Source: Sciurus carolinensis (taxonomy: Eukaryota > Chordata > Mammalia > Rodentia > Sciuridae). From it: DNA of 64,000 nt. Position 1 is the stretch's first letter, and the number at the start of each line of letters is the position of its first letter. The notes below the pieces were generated by a model. The model saw only the letters and a list, made by a program, of their open reading frames with translations. It did no database searches and was not told the origin of the DNA. The stretch covers positions 149,464,057 through 149,528,056 of the forward strand of contig NC_062219.1 in NCBI RefSeq assembly GCF_902686445.1, given 5' to 3'. Positions 57,199-64,000 of the stretch are shown here, one piece after another. The position numbers and the translations under genes were made by a program.

Positions 57199-58224
57199 TT
57201 AACTCACTTTAGATGGATTTTTAGTGATCAGAACCTGCAATCATCCTAAAAGACAGTCTTCCACCCCGTATTCTCTCTTACACCTCTCGTCTCCGTGGAT
57301 AAAAATCCACCTGAGGACCTAATGTTTTAACATCAACTCCAGTCGCTGCTGACCTGCCCCTCGCGATGACCTGCCACTCACGACTGCTCTCTTTCACTGG
57401 CTTCAGGGCTCCGGTCACCCGCACCTTCGCGCTCTTTTCCACCTTAAATGAGGCCCTCCGAGCCCCTGAACAGGGCCTGGCGGCTCTGGAGCGCTTGCCA
57501 GCGCACCTGGCCTGCAGGTGGATCCGCGCCTGCGCTGGGCTCCCTCCCTGCCACCTCCAGCTCTAAAGAGAAATGCTCAGGCACTTTTGCAAATCAGAAC
57601 CTTTTCATCCTGAATTTGGTGATTCACCCCGAATGGCGTCTTCTCGGAAAGTCTGAACTGCACCATTGTGTGCAGTGGGTAAAATTGGCCTGTCTCGTTG
57701 ACAAGCTCCGCTCTTCTCCTGGCTGGGGCCGGGTTGGGGGAGGCGCCACCACCCTGAAAAGCGCCTTTGCTCGCGCCCCGCCGGGTCTGCAGCGCCGGTG
57801 TACCTGCGTGGGGCGCCTCTGCGCCGGATCGCCGCCCCCTGGCTCATCACTTCGCCTCCGGATAAGGAGGTTTCAGCAGGAATGAAGACGGCGCTTGTTT
57901 TGAACAAGGCAGACTTACAAAGCTGCGTGCTGAAGAAGTGTGGGGGAGGCGCGCTCTCCCGGGCCATGCCAAATTCGCTCCTCCCCAAAGCAGCGCACCT
58001 CCCAGACACAAAGAGCGAGTGTTCGCCCTGCAGATTCCAGCCAGTGAGCTCAGCTCATTATCCCAGGAGCGACCACTGATTCTGTCCAGTGTGAAAAAGA
58101 AGAAAAAGAAAGCAAGCAAGCCGATGGTCCCGTTCACACAGCAAAGTTTTATCTTTGCATGCGGAGTCGTTTCTTTTAGTGACAAACAACTCTAGGCTAT
58201 GACCATGAAATTTCACTTACTATT
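57199..58224. promoter_or_regulatory. Unique sequence with weak CpG island (57420-57960)
   Basis: I count roughly 35-40 CpGs between 57420 and 57960, densest at 57720-57860. A CTCF-like core CGCCCCCTGG lies at 57833-57842. Overlapping frames of 145 and 134 codons on opposite strands show no recognised domain. No promoter motif beyond GC-rich tracts was seen. Confidence 0.45.
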
Positions 58225-58420
58225 ATCTCATTTAATCTCTCCCAGAACCAACCCTATTAGGTTGGTACCTGATCATTGAATTAGCAAGAGAAAATTCCAG
58301 CAACTGAGAAGTACGTATTGAGGTCAGGAAAGAGATTTGCACAAGAGGAGACGGGGAAATTGCTGTGACAAACTAGGTTAAATGGTGATAGAGTGGTTTT
58401 AGAGCAAGCCAGGATTTGGT
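58225..58420 (-). mobile_element. MIR SINE relic, antisense
   Basis: 'attatctcatttaatctctc', 'ccaaccctattaggttggta' and 'agagatttgcacaagaggag' follow the antisense MIR consensus. Confidence 0.65.
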
Positions 58421-58764
58421 CCACAGACCTTTCCCTGGCTGGTGCATCAGGGGCCCAGTCCTGCTCTCTGTCTGCAGACAGGAGAGTGACCCTCACCTGG
58501 CAGCTTACAGCCCTGGACTCACAGCCCACAGCCACATGGTCGGCCAGGACTCCGGTCACAGCTTGTCAAGGCAGCAAGTCCAGCCAGGTCACATTTAGTG
58601 TGGCTCTCTCAACTTTGTGAATCTGGATCCATCACTGGTACTTTAAAATCACACACACGCAGGCACGCACACCGCACCATGGGCGAGCCCGTGTACTCAG
58701 GGAGGTGGTCTCCAGCTGCTCTCCAACATGGGACCAGAGTCACTCGCCAACAGCTTCAGAACCA

Positions 58765-58965
58765 CTGGTCTTGGGGCTGCTAATCCTTCGTGGTAGGGGG
58801 TCTGTCTTGAACGCTGTAGGATGTCCAGCAGCACCCCTGACCTCCACCCACTGGACACCAGGAACACCCCCCACCCCAAACTGTGACAACAAATCAGTTT
58901 TGACATTGCCTCTGTCCCCTGGTGGGGGGCGAGCACAAACCACCCCGGTGGCAACCACTGTTGGA
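58765..58965 (+). mobile_element. Ancient non-autonomous DNA transposon relic (hAT-like)
   Basis: 'gtcttgaacgctgtaggatg', 'tccagcagcacccctgacct', 'acccactggacaccaggaac' and 'tgcctctgtcccctggtggg', ending at 'caaccactg'. This matches a common mammalian element whose copies end in 'GAACCACTG'; I cannot recall the family name with certainty. Confidence 0.6.
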
Positions 58966-61615
58966 CACACTCCTGGCCCTCTCCACCCACCTAAGATCCT
59001 AGACGTCCCCGTCAGCATTTGAGGCCGGCTCCCCTGGACCTCACACGGTCCTAGATGACAATGACACTTTCCCCTCACTCCCTTGAACACGAGTGCCTGG
59101 GTCAGACAGCTCAGCAAGGACCAGTCATTTACCTGGTGGTTTCCAGATCCCTTCTTAAGGTAAACTTCCACAGGCAGGAGAAGAAGGGATTCCTGAAACC
59201 ACTGGATCCTGAGGAACAGGAAGAGGAAAAAGTGATTTCAAGATAGAAAGAGTAGCCAATAGGTTACAGCGTTTTCTGAGGTGCCTCCCGGCCAGCATCC
59301 ACCTGAAACCTGGCTTTGGGGTCACCTGTGCTCCCTCCCAACTTGCAGCTTGGAACGGGCAGGAGAACAGCTGTAGGCAAGTCCAGCCCCGGTCTCACCT
59401 CTGGATGTCCATCGCCTCCTGATGAAATCTAGATGGAATCATGTTCTTGTTTTAACTAGCCCTCTCCAGAACTGAAGTCGCTCACGCTGGCAACGGGGCT
59501 AAGAAAAGCATTCCCATTTGCCAGCTCCCCCTCATCCTCTGCCCTAATTAGACATAGGTGGTCCTCCTTTCCAACATCCGTGGAGTTGACGGGCTACCTC
59601 GGGGAGAGCCCTCCCCAGGGGCCACTGTCCAAGGATCACATAGCAGGAGTGTCGCATGGCAGGTGGGATGTGAGGACTTTAGAATCAGCCAGACAGATGC
59701 ACAACCTCACATACCCAGGCCTGCGGGATGTGGCCAGAACAGTGTCCAAAGGAAACAGCCAGACTGGTTCTCAGACCAAGAGGGTCCAAAGTGATTATAT
59801 GATAAAAATAGAAAAATGTTTGAAAAGTAAGATTGATAAGAATCCCAAAATGATGTTTATTTTTTAAAATAAGAATTTATAAAATAGACCATATTTTGAC
59901 AAGTTTGATAAAGACAAAGAGATAAACATGTTTTTCCTCCCCAAACATTGAATCGATGACATTTTTCCTCATCGTCTTCATTAAACATAGAGATCGGGGC
60001 TTTTTCAGATATGAAAAGGTACAAATATAATTCTGGATGAGACTTTTTAAATTCTAATATATGAGTGGCCCTGACTGCTCTCTACCAATCACTACCTGAA
60101 ACATCTGCTCATTTCTGGAAAGAAAAAAAAAAGAGTTTTCCCATAATACTGTGTACTTCTGAGTGTACAGTAAATATATGATAAATAACCGAGTTCAGAG
60201 AAAGTGACGGAGCAATGAAAGAAGGGACAAGTCTTTATCAAACTCTGTGGTGAGGTGGTGGAAAGGAATAGGGATGCTGAAATTCAAAACAGACGATTAC
60301 AGAATGCACCACAGTTGCCTTATAAAACCTGAAATGCTGTCCTGGGGGGAAAGGATTAGATTTTTCCAGATATACCCATGGAATAAAACAGACCAGTGTA
60401 TGTAATATGCAAGACTCGAGTGACAGAAGAGCCAGGTGGGTTATTTGACTCCCAGAAAGCTTCTGTTTAAATTGTCGAAGGGGAAGAAGTAGGTCTTACT
60501 TCTTCCAAATTAACTGTAAATCTTCCTGCCTTTCTTCTCATATGTGAACCCCCACTCACCCCCAGACCACCTGCAGACTGTGTCAGACTCTAACAGAGTG
60601 GACGGTCCAGCTTGGGGTCAGAAAGCGTGCACAGAGTACGTGCCACGTCTCCGTCAGACACCCAGTTAGGGCAATAATCCGCGTGGGGCTGGTGGAGCCT
60701 CTTCCAGCACGGCTGAAGATTCCAGCCAGCAGCTGCCAGACGCTGCTAGAACCAACATTCTGTTCCTCACTCCCAACTGCAGCTTAAAATCCACCCGGCT
60801 CTCTCTCAACCACCATGACCACCTGTTAAATCCTTTCTACTCTATGCCCAGCATGAAGAGATGCCTCCAAAACACTGAATTCATGATTTTTTTTTTCCTT
60901 CATCCACTTCATTGAAGGTAGAGATCAGATTGAGGTCTTCTCCTGACCAGAGTTCCCCCACCACAGGTCCGAGAGGGCTTTGTTCTTCGTACAAACATGC
61001 ACACTTGACGCACTCACCTCAAGTTATATTTTCTGCAAATACCACTTTCAGACGAGACTTGCAATTACTAAAATTGCATCTGATATTTGTAATTACTTAG
61101 GCCTAGACCCGCGATGAATTGGTTCCACACTAGAGGAAATGCAAATTACTTTAAATCCAGGTGGAGGAGTATTCTCAGAAATGTTTATTTAAAATCCTGT
61201 AGTACAACAAATCTGGTGACTTAGAGAATTAGAAAGATCTAGAAGCTGGAAGTTTTACCTGCTTCGGTTCAGATTGCTCGTGCGCATTTGCATATACACC
61301 TGCGTGCTGTGTAGATGCCTGAAGAGTAAGGTACCCCTTATCTAGAGCCCTCGGGGCCAGCCCCTGCGCGTGGCGCCCCAGCTTGTTTTCAAGGACTTCT
61401 GACTTTGCTGGTATGTTCATTTCTTCCTTCCCAATGTCTGCCTCCTCTCCATGCCCCAAATTTGGGGAATATGTGAAACCTGCGACAAACGTCTGTCAAG
61501 TCTCTTAGTTCCTTACTCAAAGTCCAAAATCACTGGAATCAAAATTATTTAATAGGAAATTACAATTTAATAAAGTCAAATCCACAAAAGGCATATGAAA
61601 GTTAAAATTGCCCTG
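58966..61615. other. Unique sequence with candidate conserved element
   Basis: No gene is recognised. The part at about 61010-61300 has two exact POU octamers in opposite orientation (ATGCAAAT at 61139-61146, ATTTGCAT at 61286-61293) and several TAATT cores. A short CA run lies near 58650. The rest is featureless. Confidence 0.4.
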
Positions 61616-61889
61616 TGCTGTAGTTTGGATCTTACTGTCCCCTGAAGTCCACGTGTTAAGGCCTTAGTCCCTGGAATGTCACTGTGGGGAGGTGGTGGAA
61701 CCATCAGGGCTTCTAAGTGGTTTTGCTCTGCCAGGCCCCCACCACGATGCACCCTGTCACCACAGGCCCAAAACTCATGGGGCCAATTAACCTGAAAAAA
61801 CCACCAGAACTGTAAACTGAAAGGAACCTTTTCTCTTTGTAAGTTGATTATCTCAGGCGTTCGTTATAGTAACAGAAATATGACTAACA
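61616..61889 (+). mobile_element. MaLR-type solo LTR
   Basis: It begins 'tgctgtagtttggatcttac' and ends 'tgactaaca'. Internal landmarks are 'gaagtccacgtgttaaggcc', 'gtggggaggtggtggaacca' and 'aagttgattatctcaggcgt'. It is a shorter relative of the LTRs at 26851 and 34927. Confidence 0.88.
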
Positions 61890-62010
61890 CCTATTGTGGC
61901 ACCAAACTCCCAGCTCGGTTCTGGCTGAAGAAATGAAAGTGTTCCTGAGTTGATTTCTTTGAACTGTGAAATAAAATTATGTGGTAGGCTGTGAGTTTGG
62001 ACTGGGTACC

Positions 62011-62390
62011 TGTAACAGACCAACAGACCAAACTACATACATTTTACTCATAGTGACTGAGCTTTGGTTGGTGGCAGAAGGCCCTGTCACTAAGTAATTA
62101 AACTACAGAAAACTATCTAGTCAAGCTATTACCAGTGACTGGTTGCTTGATAAGCTGTTGCCAGCTCATGGTTTCCCTGTCTCACTCTTTTCCTTCTAGA
62201 AATGCTATCTGATCATGCTATTATTGGGGTTGTCAGAACCTGCTCTGGTTCTGAGAGCCACCCAGTTCATGAATTTCTTTTATTTTGTTTCGCTTTGCTC
62301 AAGTAAACTCCATGAGATTTACTTGGTGTAAGGAACTTCCCTTTTAAGATGATATGTGTTCCCTAATGCAGGGCTCTCCCGTCAACCCAA
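62011..62390 (+). mobile_element. Possible ERV1-like LTR
   Basis: It starts 'tgtaacagaccaacagacca'. 'gctctggttctgagagccac' is then followed about 60 bases on by 'aagtaaactccatgagattt', an arrangement reminiscent of the R/U5 part of gammaretrovirus-like LTRs ('ataaactctgtttactt'). The right end is not defined and no internal region or partner LTR is seen. Confidence 0.35.
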
Positions 62391-63175
62391 GGGTCCCTGT
62401 AGTGACCACCATACACACGCCTTAGAGAAAGTACAGGCAAGTTGACGGCATGTTCTGATCTTTGTGCTTAGTTCCTGGAATTATTCAGAAAGGCTTCCCT
62501 CACCATAGTCTTAAAAAATAGGAAATACAAGGCTCCCCCGCTTGGGGGATGTTCTTCTTCTCCGGTATATTGTGATCCTCATTCACCCCGCACCGCCACC
62601 ACCACCATGCAGAGCTGGGGAAGCAAGCCAAGGCCTCGCTCTTCTAGGAAGTGCCCGACCCCGAGCTGAGCCCCCAGCCTCTTCCATCTTTTTCCTATTT
62701 GAAGTTTTTGCTTTGCAGAGAGTTTTCTAGTTTCCCTTGGAAGTTGTGTTTCTCATCACTCCACTGGGGACACACACACGTGCGCCTTCCAGAGTACCTG
62801 TTATGTCCTAGTGTTGTCTTACTAATGATAGTCCTTGAGCTTATCATTAGATGGATTGATTAAAAGGTGACAGACGGACAGACAGATAATAAATAGTCCT
62901 GCACCCACTGCCATACTCAAATTCCCAAAAGCTTAAAATTCTCTGTAAAAATACCTGGCAGAGGCAGAAAGGACACGCTCCGTACGTTGATCAGAGTGAC
63001 CAAGGGCATCCAATACTCTGCGCAGCAGCCCAACATCCAGATCCTCTTCCTAGCATCTGCTCTGAATCTCTGTAAGAGGCAGACACCACCAGCCCTGAGA
63101 GAAGGCTTTTGAAAAGGCTATTTTCCAAAAGCCTCCACCAAACTGGCAATGCTTCATGAACACGTGATCTAGCCC
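62391..63175. other. Unique intergenic sequence
   Basis: No gene or repeat is recognised. A small (CCACCACC) patch occurs at about 62592-62606 and an ACAGACGGACAGACAGATAA-type run at about 62870-62892. Confidence 0.45.
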
Positions 63176-63264
63176 CAGCCAATCAGGTGCCACCACCCAA
63201 GAACCACCCTCAGCCAATCAGGCTCCACCGCCCAAGAGCCACCCTCAGCCCATCAGCTGACACC
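63176..63264. repeat. 35-bp tandem repeat carrying CCAAT boxes
   Basis: Two 35-bp units (63176-63210 and 63211-63245) differ at four positions, and a third partial unit follows at 63246-63264. Each full unit starts CAGCCAATCAG, an exact NF-Y-type CCAAT context. The third has CAGCCCATCAG, one base off. A CTCF-like CACCTAGTGGCC follows at 63261-63272. Confidence 0.85.
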
Positions 63265-63514
63265 TAGTGGCCATGATAGAAAGACACAGAGAAGGTGGGC
63301 CACCACCAGAGGCACTGTGACCCCTCTGGGGCCCCACCGTGGAGCAGGGATGGCAGCATATTCTTCACCAGGACACTGCATTTACGCTTGCCCACCTTCC
63401 AGGAATGTTATCCAGCCTTTCTGGAAGTTCTGTGAGATAGCCAGTGTGCTTTTCTGTCCATTTTCTGGAATTGTTTTTCCCTTTTACCATGAAGATTTAT
63501 AAATTTAAAAATCA
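63265..63514. other. Unique sequence downstream of CCAAT repeat
   Basis: No gene is recognised; a short frame (63317-63502) is domain-free. Confidence 0.4.
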
Positions 63515-63702
63515 AAACAGCAAAAAAACCCAAAAACCCAAATACCCCAACCAATAAATAAGCTAGGGAACTGAACAGATACTTCACAGAAGAAATACAA
63601 TCAACAAATATATGAAAAAATGTTCAACACTTCTCGAAATTAGAGAAATGCAAATCAAGACTACACTGAGATTCCATCTCGCTCCAGTCAGAATGGCAGT
63701 CC
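63515..63702 (+). mobile_element. LINE-1 ORF2 3'-region fragment, relatively young
   Basis: The sense L1 ORF2 run 'aactgaacagatacttcaca', 'tatgaaaaaatgttcaacac', 'gagaaatgcaaatcaagact' and 'ccatctcgctccagtcagaa' is close to the rodent/sciurid L1 pattern, less decayed than other L1s here. It stops abruptly at 'gaatggcag', where a GC-rich sequence begins. Confidence 0.85.
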
Positions 63703-64000
63703 GCAAGAACACAGGTGGACCCCGCTGCCCCTGACCGCCACACTGCTCCCGTCTCCTGGAAGTCTCTTCTCCGGGTGAGGCTGCTGCCGATGCTGCTGCT
63801 GCTGCCCCAGGGTTGCCTAGGGGTCTTCTCTCTGGGGGATGCTGCCCCCCACAGCAGCTACCCCTGCCACCACCGCTGCCACGTCCCACTACAACGGCTG
63901 CTGACCCACTACCGCTACCAGGGCCACCACCACCCAGAGATCTGCTGCTCCGGAGATTCCAGGTTTGGTTGCACGTGGCCACATCCATCTTGGGACATCA
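63703..64000. other. GC-rich triplet-biased module at L1 junction
   Basis: A run of GCTGCTGCT-like and CCACCACC-like triplets with many CpGs, ending in 'cacatccatcttggga', whose reverse complement contains CCAAGATGG, a YY1-type motif typical of L1 5' ends. It may be an inverted L1 5' UTR or an unrelated GC-rich sequence. The antisense open frame (63584-63988) crosses the junction and is low-complexity Gly/Ser/Ala. Truncated by the window edge. Confidence 0.4.

Noticed and set aside
1..64000. CRISPR arrays, operons or prophage-like systems
   Set aside because: The repeat content is entirely eukaryotic (SINE, LINE, LTR, hAT) and no array of regularly spaced direct repeats with unique spacers was seen.

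Overview
This is a gene-poor stretch of mammalian nuclear DNA, most likely from a squirrel (Sciuridae: ground squirrel, marmot or tree squirrel). The lineage call rests on interspersed repeats. There are many composite SINEs that join a 7SL/B1-like left half to an ID (tRNA-derived) right half, the sciurid 'MEN' arrangement. There are also ID SINEs with a characteristic 3' unit reading 'tgtccacctacaact' before the A-tail, and MaLR-type LTRs and an L1 piece that look rodent/sciurid. I recognise no protein-coding exon, tRNA, rRNA or other structured RNA gene on either strand. The longest open frames (about 140-175 codons) lie in GC-rich patches or repeats, overlap each other on both strands, and have no recognisable domain.

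Layout. 1-2500: unique, AT-rich, conserved-looking DNA. 2500-3170: a B1-like fragment and a possible ERV LTR. 3170-9390: unique sequence with a Z-DNA-type repeat, an old L1 3' end (7475-8090) and a CpG-rich island (8400-8965). 9390-10255: a complete MEN SINE with a G-rich tail, then an ID SINE. 12080-17140: a dense nest of old L1 pieces carrying two MEN SINEs, an ID SINE and a MaLR LTR, with a patch of exceptional GC enrichment at 14.2-14.67 kb. 17140-21170: mostly unique. 21174-21540: a strong orphan CpG island. 22500-28770: an old repeat graveyard (L2, hAT-type, MIR, MEN and MaLR). 28770-37790: mostly unique with MIR relics and one MaLR LTR, ending in a repeat-poor, homeodomain-motif-rich block. 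37790-39610: an antisense L1 with an internal deletion. 39610-49455: the largest repeat-poor block, with several probable conserved noncoding elements. 49455-58970: scattered SINE, LTR, L2, MER5A and MIR relics plus weaker CpG patches. 58970-64000: unique DNA, two LTR-like sequences, a tandem CCAAT-box repeat, and an L1 piece abutting a GC-rich module at the edge.

Read together, the window looks like part of a gene desert or a very large intron. Repeat-poor AT-rich blocks rich in TAATT, octamer, AP-1 and E-box motifs, interspersed with orphan CpG islands, resemble the regulatory landscape of a developmental gene outside the window. I cannot name that gene from sequence alone. Repeat family names come from memory of consensus patterns, not a database search, and most boundaries are good to about 10-30 bases.
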